Below, piece by piece: positions 35,134-43,706 of a stretch of DNA of 64,000 bases. The notes under the pieces are model-generated. The model ran no database searches. It had not been told where the DNA came from and saw only the letters and a list, made by a program, of their open reading frames with translations. Position numbers and translations under genes: made by a program. The DNA is taken from positions 1,488,001 to 1,552,000 of the forward strand of contig NZ_CANMOO010000001.1 in assembly GCF_947499585.1 (NCBI RefSeq). The letters run 5' to 3'. Each line of letters opens with the position of its first letter. The first letter of the stretch is position 1. Origin of the DNA: an uncultured Allomuricauda sp. (GTDB lineage Bacteria; Bacteroidota; Bacteroidia; Flavobacteriales; Flavobacteriaceae).

Positions 35134-36555
35134 ATGAAAGTAGAACAGATATACACAGGTTGCTTGGCACAAGGTGCCTATTATATTGAAAGTAATGGCG
35201 AAGCAGCCATTATAGATCCCTTACGCGAAGTAGACCCATACATTGAAATGGCCAATGAGCGTAATGCTAAAATCAAATATGTTTTTGAAACGCATTTTCA
35301 TGCAGATTTTGTTTCAGGGCATATTGATCTGGCCAAAAAAACCGGAGCTAAAATAGTTTATGGTCCTACATCGATGGAAACAGGTTTTGATTTTTTGTCG
35401 GCAAAAGATGGGCAAGAATTTCAATTAGGAAATGCTACGGTAAGGTTAATTCATACCCCAGGCCATACCATGGAAAGTAGTTGTTATCTATTAATTGACG
35501 AAAACGGAAAGGAAACTTCCTTGTTTTCAGGTGACACTCTTTTTATTGGTGATGTGGGCAGACCGGATTTGGCACAAAAGGTAATTGCAGAACTAACGCA
35601 AGAGAAATTGGCAGGACATTTATTTGATTCTTTAAGAAACAAAATAATGCCCTTAAATGATGACATTATCGTGTATCCTGGCCATGGAGCAGGCAGCGCA
35701 TGCGGCAAAATGATGAGTGATGAAACTACAGATACGCTTGGACATCAAAAAAAGACAAATTATGCTTTGAATCTCAATCTATCCAAAGAAGCCTTTATTG
35801 ATAGCATTTTAACAGGCTTAACCCCACCTCCAGGGTATTTTCCACAAAATGTCCTTTTGAACATTAAGGGTTACGAAGCAGTTGACCATGTTATTGCAAA
35901 AGGTACTACCCCACTAAGCGTTGCGGCTTTTGAAACCGCTATGGAAGAGACTTCTGCCATAATCATAGATACCCGTGATGCACAAGAATTTGCACGAGGA
36001 TATATTCCAAACTCTTTCAACATTGGGTTAGATGGGAGTTTTGCCAATTGGGTAGGCACAACGATAGTTGATGTAGCACATCCACTATTGATTATTGCCG
36101 AAAAAGGTAAAGAAGAAGAGGTAGCCACTCGTTTGGCCAGAATTGGTTTTGACAATACCCTTGGCTATTTAGAAGGTGGTGTTAAAGCATGGCAACAGAC
36201 AGGTAAACAATTGTACACCGTAAAATCGATTGGAGCAGAAAGGCTCGCATCAATAATGGAAGAGAAACATGTAAATGTTTTAGATGTAAGAAGAAAGAGC
36301 GAATACAATAGCGAGCATATGTTGCATGCTATCAACCTCCCGTTGGATTATCTTCAAAACAACCTATCAGAAATTGACAAAAATAAAATCTATTATGTCC
36401 ATTGCAGAAGTGGCTATAGGTCTATGGTATTCATTTCAATTCTCCGTTCAATGGGTTATGAGAACATGATTGACATTAAAGGCGGATTCAAAGCGATGAA
36501 AGAAACTGGAAAGTTTGATATTTCTGATTACGCTGAGCCCACTACCATGTTATAA
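35134..36555 (+). CDS. persulfide dioxygenase-rhodanese fusion (CstB-like)
   Basis: 473 aa. N-terminal ETHE1-type MBL domain (about 1-240) with HFHADFVSGH (His54, His56, Asp58, His63), HTPGH and GDTLFIGDVGRPDL. Then two rhodanese domains: the first (about 262-355) has no catalytic Cys, the second (about 365-460) has CRSGYR with Cys424. CstB-type enzymes oxidise glutathione or low-molecular-weight persulfide and release thiosulfate or sulfite. Directly upstream of SQR (1 nt gap). No dyad promoter upstream. Confidence 0.9.
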   Translation: MKVEQIYTGCLAQGAYYIESNGEAAIIDPLREVDPYIEMANERNAKIKYVFETHFHADFVSGHIDLAKKTGAKIVYGPTSMETGFDFLSAKDGQEFQLGNATVRLIHTPGHTMESSCYLLIDENGKETSLFSGDTLFIGDVGRPDLAQKVIAELTQEKLAGHLFDSLRNKIMPLNDDIIVYPGHGAGSACGKMMSDETTDTLGHQKKTNYALNLNLSKEAFIDSILTGLTPPPGYFPQNVLLNIKGYEAVDHVIAKGTTPLSVAAFETAMEETSAIIIDTRDAQEFARGYIPNSFNIGLDGSFANWVGTTIVDVAHPLLIIAEKGKEEEVATRLARIGFDNTLGYLEGGVKAWQQTGKQLYTVKSIGAERLASIMEEKHVNVLDVRRKSEYNSEHMLHAINLPLDYLQNNLSEIDKNKIYYVHCRSGYRSMVFISILRSMGYENMIDIKGGFKAMKETGKFDISDYAEPTTML

Positions 36556-36556
36556 A

Positions 36557-37804
36557 ATGAAAAGTCGATATCAAATATTGATTGTTGGAGGTGGAACGGC
36601 TGGCCTGATAGTTGCAAGCAGTTTGCTCAAAAAGAACCCAAAATTGCATATTGGTATTGTAGAACCTTCTGAAAGTCACTGGTATCAACCTGCTTGGACC
36701 TTGGTTGGCGGGGGCACCTATAATTATAAAAGAACCATGAGACCCATGAAAGCTGTGATTCCCAAAGAAGCTGATTGGGTCAAGTATGAAGTTATATCCA
36801 TAGAGGCTAAAAATAACACTGTCACCATAGCAAACGGTAAGCAAATCACATATGAGTACCTTGTTATAGCACCAGGGTTAAAACTTGCACCTTCATTAAC
36901 AGAGGGCTTGGAAGAAGTACTTGACAAAGGGGTTGTCTGTAGCAATTATACTAATCCCAATCATACTTGGCAGGTCATCAAAAACTTTAAAGGAGGTACG
37001 GCACTATTTATACAACCACCCAAACCATATAAATGCGGAGGAGCTCCTCAGAAAATAATGTACTTGGCAGACGATTATTTTAGAAAGCATGGGATCAAGA
37101 AAAACACCAAAGTGGTATTTGCGTCAGCTAGTGACATCATATTTTCAGTGAAGAAAATAGCCGATACCCTTTGGAAAGTTGTCAATAGGAAAAGTATCAA
37201 TGTCAAATTTAAGCATGAACTAAAAAAAGTAGATGGTGCAAACCAGATTGCTTGGTTCAACGTTTCGCCTGATTTTGTGGAGCATAATCCAATTCAACTT
37301 GAAATATTGGAAGAAAATGGCTTGGTCGGAATTAAATATGATATGCTGCATGTAGTCCCAATCAATGTTCCTCCGGACTTCGTAGCCCAATCAAATCTGG
37401 GGGATGAAAAGGGATGGGTCGATATTGATAGCAAAACACTTCAGCACAAGCAGTTCCCAAATATTTTCAGTCTTGGTGATGCTAGCAATCTACCTACCTC
37501 AAAAACAGGCGCTGCCGTAAGAAAGCAGGCTCCTGTGGTCGTTAATAATATCTTACATCTTATAAAGGCCAAGGAACTAGGTAGTAAAACTTATGATGGT
37601 TACACTTCCTGCCCTTTTATAACCGGATATGGTAAAATGGCTTTGGCCGAGTTTGATTATGACAAAAATTTTATGCCAGATCCCAAATTGAAACGAATGT
37701 TCATCAAGGACTCTTCCAAAGAACATTGGCGTTTATGGATTTTAAAAAAGTACATTTTGCCCTATCTATACTGGAACAAGCTGTTAAAGGGCAAAGAGAT
37801 TTAA
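36557..37804 (+). CDS. sqr: sulfide:quinone oxidoreductase
   Basis: 415 aa from the ATG at 36557, one nucleotide after the upstream stop; an ATG at 36515 would overlap the previous gene. FAD-binding GGGTAG at 11-16, redox cysteines Cys160 (YKCGGAP) and Cys352 (TSCPFITGYGK), plus Cys128. This is the pattern of type II SQRs. It oxidises H2S to persulfide at the inner membrane and feeds electrons to quinone; the upstream dioxygenase-rhodanese processes the product. A strong bidirectional terminator follows. Confidence 0.93.
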   Translation: MKSRYQILIVGGGTAGLIVASSLLKKNPKLHIGIVEPSESHWYQPAWTLVGGGTYNYKRTMRPMKAVIPKEADWVKYEVISIEAKNNTVTIANGKQITYEYLVIAPGLKLAPSLTEGLEEVLDKGVVCSNYTNPNHTWQVIKNFKGGTALFIQPPKPYKCGGAPQKIMYLADDYFRKHGIKKNTKVVFASASDIIFSVKKIADTLWKVVNRKSINVKFKHELKKVDGANQIAWFNVSPDFVEHNPIQLEILEENGLVGIKYDMLHVVPINVPPDFVAQSNLGDEKGWVDIDSKTLQHKQFPNIFSLGDASNLPTSKTGAAVRKQAPVVVNNILHLIKAKELGSKTYDGYTSCPFITGYGKMALAEFDYDKNFMPDPKLKRMFIKDSSKEHWRLWILKKYILPYLYWNKLLKGKEI

Positions 37805-37810
37805 AAACAA

Positions 37811-37847
37811 AAACTGGAGGCGATTTTACCATCGCCTCCAGTTTTTT
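37811..37847. terminator. bidirectional terminator between SQR and GerW genes
   Basis: Stem AAACTGGAGGCGAT / ATCGCCTCCAGTTT with a 6-nt loop and T-runs on both strands. It serves both the plus-strand SQR gene and the minus-strand DUF2953-GerW pair. Confidence 0.93.
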
Positions 37848-37864
37848 CATGAACAAATTCTTTT

Positions 37865-38233
37865 TTAAGCCATTGTTTCTTCCTTGCTCTTATTTTTTGC
37901 AATTCGCTCAATTAAATCCGGTACTTTTTCAAATACTGCTGCCAATCCATGGGTTTTACCGGCCGCCAAGAATGATATTTCGTCTTCTCTACTTACCAAA
38001 AAACCGATAGGTTCTATACCAATTCCAGCACCAGCTCCCATTCCTTCTCCTCTTCGTGCTTTGCCTTCCGTGCCTTCACCTCCACCAGAGCCAAATCCCA
38101 TGCCAACTTTAATAACAGGGACACATTTAAATTCTCCCAGTTGAAATTGTTCTCCAACAATAGTTTCCGTTTTTGCCTCGGACTTTATGAAGTCCGTAAT
38201 CTGTTTCAATAATTCTTCAAAGTGTAAATCCAT
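37865..38233 (-). CDS. GerW/YtfJ-family protein
   Basis: 122 aa, cytosolic. Typical GerW layout: N-terminal helix, then VGEQFQLGEFKCVPVIKVGMGFGSGGG, a Gly/Arg-rich loop (GEGTEGKARRGEGMGAGAGIGIEPIGFLV) and a C-terminal helix LAAVFEKVPDLIERI. In Bacillus the homologue YtfJ is a spore protein next to YtfI (DUF2953). This organism should not sporulate, so the role here is different and probably linked to stress survival. Starts 4 nt after the DUF2953-like gene. Confidence 0.85.
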   Translation of the reverse strand: MDLHFEELLKQITDFIKSEAKTETIVGEQFQLGEFKCVPVIKVGMGFGSGGGEGTEGKARRGEGMGAGAGIGIEPIGFLVSREDEISFLAAGKTHGLAAVFEKVPDLIERIAKNKSKEETMA

Positions 38234-38237
38234 AACA

Positions 38238-38741
38238 TTACGTTTTACTATTAATAAATGATTTAATAAGGTTTATTGGGCGGTTATGTAGGTGTATCAA
38301 TAAAAAGTTTCTTTCTTCAAAGTTGACGTTAAAATGCGCCACATAATGGTTCAGAAAAGCAAAAAGGGGGAATAGTTTTGCATTGGTCAGGCAATCACCC
38401 GTATCAATGTCCAACACAAACTTCTTGACTTTAAAAGATTTCAGTAGCGCAAGTATTTTTTTTACTGAAATACCATTTCCCTTGGTCTTCTCCCTATTCC
38501 TGATTTTTTTCTGCTTTTTGGGAAATCGCCTTCTAAAGGGGTAGAAATAATGGTGAAAAAAGAAAGTCTTCAGTTTTAACTTTAGAATCTCTTCTTGGTC
38601 ATGCTCCATACTTATAGTTGCCAAACCTCTTAGCCTAAGATAATATTGATTACTATCTGTATTAATGTAAAAATCAATTGGAACCAATAGAAAACCAATG
38701 ATCAATAACACAAAAACCACCAATACAACCAAAGCAGCCAT
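38238..38741 (-). CDS. DUF2953-like membrane protein
   Basis: 167 aa. One N-terminal membrane helix (3-21), a basic middle (FRRRFPKKQKKIRNREKTK) and a C-terminal LDIDTGDCLTNAKLFPLFAFLN segment that resembles DUF2953 (YtfI). Pairing with a GerW/YtfJ gene supports that reading. Probable inner-membrane partner of the GerW protein. Divergent from 38853 and sharing its operator. Confidence 0.65.
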   Translation of the reverse strand: MAALVVLVVFVLLIIGFLLVPIDFYINTDSNQYYLRLRGLATISMEHDQEEILKLKLKTFFFHHYFYPFRRRFPKKQKKIRNREKTKGNGISVKKILALLKSFKVKKFVLDIDTGDCLTNAKLFPLFAFLNHYVAHFNVNFEERNFLLIHLHNRPINLIKSFINSKT

Positions 38742-38756
38742 TTTCTGTTTTTACAA

Positions 38757-38830
38757 CAAAAGAAATTGAATTAAAACCGATCTGCAATGACCTGTGTCAT
38801 TACAAATTGTACCATATCAAAATACCTTTG
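38757..38830. promoter_or_regulatory. bidirectional Crp-type promoter, DUF2953-gerW / OB-like operon
   Basis: Dyad TGACCTGTGTCA (38788-38799) with plus-strand TACCTTTG (38823-38830, exact) and minus-strand TTCTTTTG (38764-38757, one mismatch), both 23 nt away. Expected plus start near 38835, 18 nt before the ATG at 38853. Confidence 0.76.
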
Positions 38831-38852
38831 AAAACAGTAAACAAAAAAATCA

Positions 38853-39317
38853 ATGAAGATGAAAAAGACTTTGTTTTTAATTGTGTTGATGGTTCTAGGA
38901 ACTATGACGCTTTATGCTCAGAAAGAGAATGGGAGTTCGGGCAAAACTTCCAATTATGGAAAAATGTTCAATCCAAAGACCATTGAAACTTTTGATGCAT
39001 CCGTAGCATCAATATTGACAATCTACGAAGCGCAAAAATCTACCTATGGGATACATCTAGAGGTGAAAAGTAACCAGGGAGTTATCCCTGTACATCTTGG
39101 TCCGTCTTGGTATATAGACAACCAAAATGTTTTGTTTTCTATAGGAGATACTTTATCTATTACAGGCTCAAGAATTACTTATGAAAGTGCTCCTGCCATT
39201 ATAGCCATGGAGGTGCAAAAAAATGAAAATGTTCTGCTGCTTCGTGATAAAAATGGTTTTCCTCATTGGAGAGGATGGCAAAAAAAGAACAAAAGAAACA
39301 AAAAGTTTAAGTCATAG
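38853..39317 (+). CDS. small exported protein with OB-like domain
   Basis: 154 aa; the first 23 residues are a signal peptide (LGTMTLYAQ). The core has HLEVKSNQGVIPVHLGPSWYI, GDTLSITGSRI, APAIIAMEV and LLLRDKNGFPHWRGW, a block set I recognise from small periplasmic OB-fold-like domain proteins often annotated as DNA-binding without support. First gene of an operon with the adaptor and ABC genes (20 nt gap). Function unknown. Confidence 0.68.
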   Translation: MKMKKTLFLIVLMVLGTMTLYAQKENGSSGKTSNYGKMFNPKTIETFDASVASILTIYEAQKSTYGIHLEVKSNQGVIPVHLGPSWYIDNQNVLFSIGDTLSITGSRITYESAPAIIAMEVQKNENVLLLRDKNGFPHWRGWQKKNKRNKKFKS

Positions 39318-39337
39318 TAGAATATTCATAAAATATC

Positions 39338-40423
39338 ATGGTGAAACATTTCGTTTTTTTCGCTCTTTTTTTTGGATTATTTGGGTGTAACAATAAAACG
39401 GATAAAATATTTCCAGAAAAAATCACTGTAACAGAATCTGTATATGCTTCTGCTACAGTTCAACCAGATAGCTTGTACCAAGCATATTCTTCAGTAGTGG
39501 GAATCTTAGATAGAAATCTGGTTGAGGAAGGTGATTTGGTGCGCAAGGATGAGGGTATTGTACAGATTATCAATACCTCTCCAAAATTAGGTGTTGCAAA
39601 TGCCAAACTATCCTTTGAATTGGCAAGGGAAAATTATAATGGAAATGCTGCTGTGCTAAAAGGTATTATGGATGAAATAGAGGCATCTGAACTACAATTG
39701 AAAAATGATTCTATTAATTACTTCCGTCAAAAAAATCTTTGGAAACAAAACATAGGTTCCAAACTGGAATATGACAATAGAAAGTTAGCTTACGAACTTT
39801 CACAAAACAAGGTAAGCCTCTTAAAAAGCAAATACGAGCGCACAAAGAAAGAATTGCAAACCCAAGTAAAACAAGCTGAAAACAATTATAAGACTTCGCA
39901 AACGCTTTCAGAAGATTTTACCATAGGTAGCAAAATTGATGGTAAGGTTTATGCGCTCTACAAAAACCCTGGTGAAATTGTAAATACCTTGGAGCCTATT
40001 GCAGCGGTTGGTCTGAGCGATAAATTTATGGTAGAATTATTAGTAGATGAAGTGGATATTGTAAAATTGAATTTGGGCCAAAGAATATTGGTAACCCTGG
40101 ATGCTTACAATGCTGAAGTATTTGAAGCCAGACTACATAAAATATATCCCAGAAAAGATGAACGCTCACAAACCTTTAAGGTCGAAGCTGTTTTTGTTTC
40201 TCCTCCCAACAAATTGTACCCTGGCCTCTCTGGTGAAGGGAACATCATCATAGCAGAAAAAAAGGATGCTCTTACATTACCTAAGGAGTATCTTATTGCA
40301 GGAACCAAAGTACTGACGGAAGATGGAGAAGTAGAGGTTATTATAGGAGTTCAAAGTATGGATAGAGTGGAAATTCTAAGCGGGATTGATGAAAACATCG
40401 CCGTTTTAAAACCTAGGCAATGA
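39338..40423 (+). CDS. periplasmic adaptor (HlyD/MFP family) lipoprotein
   Basis: 361 aa. Lipobox LFGC (Cys17). A biotinyl-lipoyl half near 48-70 (AYSSVVGILDRNLVEEGDLVRKDE), a long coiled coil (about 80-190), the second lipoyl half (SKIDGKVYALYKNPGEIV), a beta-barrel segment and a membrane-proximal tail. It bridges the ABC permease to the outer part of an export system. Overlaps the permease start by 4 nt, so they are cotranscribed and probably work as a complex. Confidence 0.88.
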   Translation: MVKHFVFFALFFGLFGCNNKTDKIFPEKITVTESVYASATVQPDSLYQAYSSVVGILDRNLVEEGDLVRKDEGIVQIINTSPKLGVANAKLSFELARENYNGNAAVLKGIMDEIEASELQLKNDSINYFRQKNLWKQNIGSKLEYDNRKLAYELSQNKVSLLKSKYERTKKELQTQVKQAENNYKTSQTLSEDFTIGSKIDGKVYALYKNPGEIVNTLEPIAAVGLSDKFMVELLVDEVDIVKLNLGQRILVTLDAYNAEVFEARLHKIYPRKDERSQTFKVEAVFVSPPNKLYPGLSGEGNIIIAEKKDALTLPKEYLIAGTKVLTEDGEVEVIIGVQSMDRVEILSGIDENIAVLKPRQ

Positions 40424-41682
40424 TTAATTGGAAGGTCATATTGAATATTGCCAAAACACATTTGGTCACCAAATTAAAATCTACGGTTACTGCTTCTTTG
40501 GGTGTCACTTTTGGTATTGGCGCTTACATAACCTTGGTGAGTTTTATGACAGGTGTCAATACCATGTTAGATGATCTGGTGCTCAACCAAACGCCTCATA
40601 TACATCTTTACAATGAAATTGAACCTTCTGAAAATCAACCCATAGTACTTTATCCTGAATTTAAGGATGGTTTGAACCAAATACATTCCGTAAGACCTAA
40701 ACTAAGCCAAAAGAAAATCCACAATGCATTGCCCATATTAAACTATTTAAAAGAAGATGATAATGTAAGAGGTGCTACTCCTCAAGTTAAAGCACAAATA
40801 TTCTACCTCTCTGGTTCAATTGATTTAGGAGGCAATCTTACGGGAATAGACGTTATGGAAGAGGTCAGGTTATCAAATTTTCATGATTACATTACAGAAG
40901 GCACTCCTGAAGCTTTAAAAAACAACACCAATGGTATTTTGCTTGGGGCAGGTATAGCCAAGAAAATGTCACTTTCCATTGGTGACCGTGTTCAGATAAG
41001 TACGGTTAAAGGAACCCTTTTTCCATTGAAAATAGTGGGCATTTACCAAAGTGGAATTGCAGAGGTGGACAACATCCAAAGTTTTACCAATATAAACACA
41101 GTGCAAAAGATTCTCGGCGAGGCGGAAAACTATATTACGGATGTCAATGTAAAACTTTATGATATTGCTGATGCCCCCAATATGGCCAATCGTTTAGGAA
41201 AACAGTTTAATGTTAAGGCAATGGATATTAAAGAAGCTAATGCCCAATTTGAAACTGGAACCCAAATACGAAACTTGATAACATATTCAGTATCCGTGAC
41301 CTTACTTATTGTTGCAGGCTTCGGAATTTACAATATTTTGAATATGCTCATTTATGAGAAAATGAAGGATATTGCCATTTTAAAGGCAACCGGGTTTTCT
41401 GGCACCGATGTTCAACTCATTTTCATGAGTCAAGCTATAATAATAGGAACCGTTGGGGGAGGTGCAGGACTTCTTATTGGATTTGGGTTCTCGCAATTGA
41501 TAGATAATCTACCCTGGGAAACCGAGGCACTTCCAACAATAACCACTTATCCCATAAACCATGACCCAATGTTTTATGCCATTGGGATATCATTTGCTTT
41601 GATTTCCACCTTCATTGCCGGGTATTTACCATCTAACAAAGCAAAAAAAGTAGATCCAGTAGAAATCATCAGAGGAACCTAA
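40420..41682 (+). CDS. FtsX/MacB-type ABC transporter permease
   Basis: 420 aa. N-terminal helix near 15-45, a long periplasmic MacB-PCD-like domain, and three C-terminal helices from about 288 (LITYSVSVTLLIVAGFGIYNILNMLIYEK) ending in PSNKAKKVDPVEIIRGT. Partner of the adaptor and the ATPase that follows 3 nt later. The exported substrate is unknown; MacB relatives export peptides, lipids or antibiotics, LolCE relatives sort lipoproteins. Confidence 0.9.
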   Translation: MINWKVILNIAKTHLVTKLKSTVTASLGVTFGIGAYITLVSFMTGVNTMLDDLVLNQTPHIHLYNEIEPSENQPIVLYPEFKDGLNQIHSVRPKLSQKKIHNALPILNYLKEDDNVRGATPQVKAQIFYLSGSIDLGGNLTGIDVMEEVRLSNFHDYITEGTPEALKNNTNGILLGAGIAKKMSLSIGDRVQISTVKGTLFPLKIVGIYQSGIAEVDNIQSFTNINTVQKILGEAENYITDVNVKLYDIADAPNMANRLGKQFNVKAMDIKEANAQFETGTQIRNLITYSVSVTLLIVAGFGIYNILNMLIYEKMKDIAILKATGFSGTDVQLIFMSQAIIIGTVGGGAGLLIGFGFSQLIDNLPWETEALPTITTYPINHDPMFYAIGISFALISTFIAGYLPSNKAKKVDPVEIIRGT

Positions 41683-41685
41683 GCC

Positions 41686-42369
41686 ATGACTATTCATAAA
41701 GTTTTAGAAGCAAAAAACGTAAATAAATACTTTAAAAAACCTGTCTTGTTCCATGTATTAAAAGATATAAGTTTTGAAGTAAAAAGGGGAGAGTTTGCAT
41801 CTATTATGGGCAAATCAGGTTCAGGAAAGTCTACATTGTTATATATCCTTTCGACTATGGATACTGACTATGAAGGTGATTTATACCTCAATGAAGAATA
41901 TGTTACAGGAAGATCAAGAAACGAACTTTCCCAACTTAGGAACAAACATATAGGTTTTGTATTCCAATTTCATTATCTGCTTTTAGAGTTCAGTGTTTTG
42001 GAGAATGTAATGCTTCCTGCTAAAAAATTGGCCCAATTGAGCCATGAGGAGATTGAGCATAACGCCATAGAAAAATTGAAAATGTTGCATATTGATCATC
42101 TAGCTAAAAAAAAGGCAAATAGAATTTCTGGAGGTGAAAAGCAACGCGTAGCCATTGCACGTGCGTTAATCAATAATCCTTCAATTTTAATGGGTGATGA
42201 GCCCACGGGAAATCTTGACAGTTACAACGCAAAGAATGTGTTCGATATTTTTAAACAACTAAAAGAGGAAGCAGGTTTATCCCTTTTGGTGGTTACACAT
42301 GACAAGGATTTTGCTTCTAAAACAGACAGAATCATACAAATGGAGGATGGCTGTATTATTAACGGTTAG
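41686..42369 (+). CDS. ABC transporter ATPase (MacB/LolD type)
   Basis: 227 aa. Walker A GKSGSGKST (about 42-50), Q-loop FQFHYLL, signature SGGEKQRVAIARAL, Walker B ILMGDEPTGNLD and switch His (VVTHDKD). The short length and the DEPTGNLD form are typical of the MacB/LolD/FtsE group. Last gene of the 38853-42369 operon. Confidence 0.95.
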   Translation: MTIHKVLEAKNVNKYFKKPVLFHVLKDISFEVKRGEFASIMGKSGSGKSTLLYILSTMDTDYEGDLYLNEEYVTGRSRNELSQLRNKHIGFVFQFHYLLLEFSVLENVMLPAKKLAQLSHEEIEHNAIEKLKMLHIDHLAKKKANRISGGEKQRVAIARALINNPSILMGDEPTGNLDSYNAKNVFDIFKQLKEEAGLSLLVVTHDKDFASKTDRIIQMEDGCIING

Positions 42370-42493
42370 CTGAAATATTTTTATAAGTGTTTATGAGATC
42401 AAGAAAAGGTCCAACAAAAAGTTTCTTATAATAACTTGAGTTCCAAATTCATTCTTTAACAGCGAATCTAATTGCCCAAAGCTGGAATTAAGA

Positions 42494-42536
42494 TGACCTA
42501 CGTCATTTAAAGTATCTATTTACTGTATTAATTTTA
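42494..42536 (+). promoter_or_regulatory. Crp-type dyad + -7 box, promoter of the HMA-like gene
   Basis: Dyad TGACCTACGTCA (42494-42505), 23 nt, then TAATTTTA (42529-42536; 5 of 6). Expected start near 42541. A 12-codon ATG frame (42554-42592, MKITKKVDKDLF) lies in the leader before the GTG at 42610. Confidence 0.65.
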
Positions 42537-42609
42537 GCCATAGTGGCTTCTAAATGAAAATAACCAAGAAAGTTGACAAAGACCTCTTTTAATTATACAA
42601 TTATAAATC

Positions 42610-42867
42610 GTGTTACAGACCTGCTTGCTTGTACAAAATCTCCAAGATGAAAAAACGGCCAATCTCTTAAAGCAGAAATTGGAGAAACTAGGATTTGTTG
42701 CTAATGTTAGCATCAACCTTGCTGCACGTACTATCAATTTTGAGTATGCAACATTTAGGGATATGGATTCGGTGAGAAGAGAGTTGTGTAACATGGGCCA
42801 CGCTCCAGTACTTCCAAAAAAACCGCTGACAAGAAAGAGAAAACCAGTTCGCGTTCAAACCAGTTGA
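42610..42867 (+). CDS. small HMA-fold-like protein lacking the CxxC metal site
   Basis: 85 aa from GTG at 42610; an in-frame stop at 42604 leaves no upstream start. The beta-alpha-beta pattern QTCLLVQNLQDEKTANLLKQKLEKLGFVANVSINLAARTINFEYATFRDMDSVRRELCNMGHAPV is that of heavy-metal-associated chaperones, but the usual MxCxxC is absent. Metal binding is thus doubtful. Basic tail. Under the dyad promoter 42494-42536. Confidence 0.6.
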   Translation: MLQTCLLVQNLQDEKTANLLKQKLEKLGFVANVSINLAARTINFEYATFRDMDSVRRELCNMGHAPVLPKKPLTRKRKPVRVQTS

Positions 42868-42884
42868 AACTATCTGACCTCCGT

Positions 42885-43679
42885 TTATTCAATTCGATAA
42901 TCTATAATATCACAGTTGAAATATTCAAAATCTCCATTCTTTAAATTCCAAATGGCTTTCATTTTAGTGGGGATAGAGAGACCGCATTTGGTTTGATAGT
43001 TCTCTATTTTGCCCGTAAAATCCTCCAGAGTTTCAGCTTTGTACCTTTTTGACTCAAAACGGTCTATCAATCCATTCTCATCAAAATGAAAAATCCCATT
43101 CGTTGCAGTGCTTCCAACAATGATTGTAGCTTTCACTAAATTTTTGTCTATCTCCTTCCATTCTATAGTATTATTCAAAAAACCCACTGGATAAAAAACC
43201 AGTTCCCCTAGACATCTTCCCAAAGCACTTTCATCTGTCTCTTTGGATTGATGAACCGCTATTGATTTTAGTCCTAAGAAACTGATATTAACCTCCCCTA
43301 CTCCTTCAATACTTCTATCTTTAACAAAAATGGGGAACGCTTTTGCGGCCCAAATAAATCCAACAGGTTTAGCGGTCATAAACTGTTTTGCCGTAAAATG
43401 CATCCATTTTCCATCTTGTCTTTGTTTTATTTGACCCGATTGTTTGATGATGGCATGGCAATCTCTACATTTTCCAATAACACCTACTTTGATTAGGTAG
43501 TTCTTCATGCTATTGGGCAGATGAACCAAATCTTCTTTGGTCACCAGTTTCTCCGAGTTTCCAGTTAGATTAAAAAGTTGTTCTTTATCTTTTTCAACCT
43601 GTGCATTAAAATGATAATATCCATAGAAAATACAGAGTACCAATGCCAGAACAAATACTACTATAACCAAAGCTATCAT
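42885..43679 (-). CDS. DUF6544-family protein
   Basis: 264 aa with one N-terminal membrane helix (2-24). The blocks LPNSMKNYLIKVGVIGK, QSGQIKQRQDGKWMHFTAKQFMTAKPVGFIWAA and GRCLGELVFYPVGFLN are typical of DUF6544 (lipid-binding-like beta-barrel of unknown function). Convergent with the HMA-like gene. The dyad promoter at 43792-43834 would give a leader of about 108 nt that contains a 19-codon frame. Confidence 0.8.
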   Translation of the reverse strand: MIALVIVVFVLALVLCIFYGYYHFNAQVEKDKEQLFNLTGNSEKLVTKEDLVHLPNSMKNYLIKVGVIGKCRDCHAIIKQSGQIKQRQDGKWMHFTAKQFMTAKPVGFIWAAKAFPIFVKDRSIEGVGEVNISFLGLKSIAVHQSKETDESALGRCLGELVFYPVGFLNNTIEWKEIDKNLVKATIIVGSTATNGIFHFDENGLIDRFESKRYKAETLEDFTGKIENYQTKCGLSIPTKMKAIWNLKNGDFEYFNCDIIDYRIE

Positions 43680-43706
43680 TTTTCCAAACTATTAAATTAG
43701 ATAGTA

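Noticed and set aside
37865..38233. GerW protein as evidence of a Firmicutes origin of this DNA
   Set aside because: Base composition and promoter type match the neighbourhood, the pair is under the local dyad promoter, and GerW homologues are known outside spore formers.
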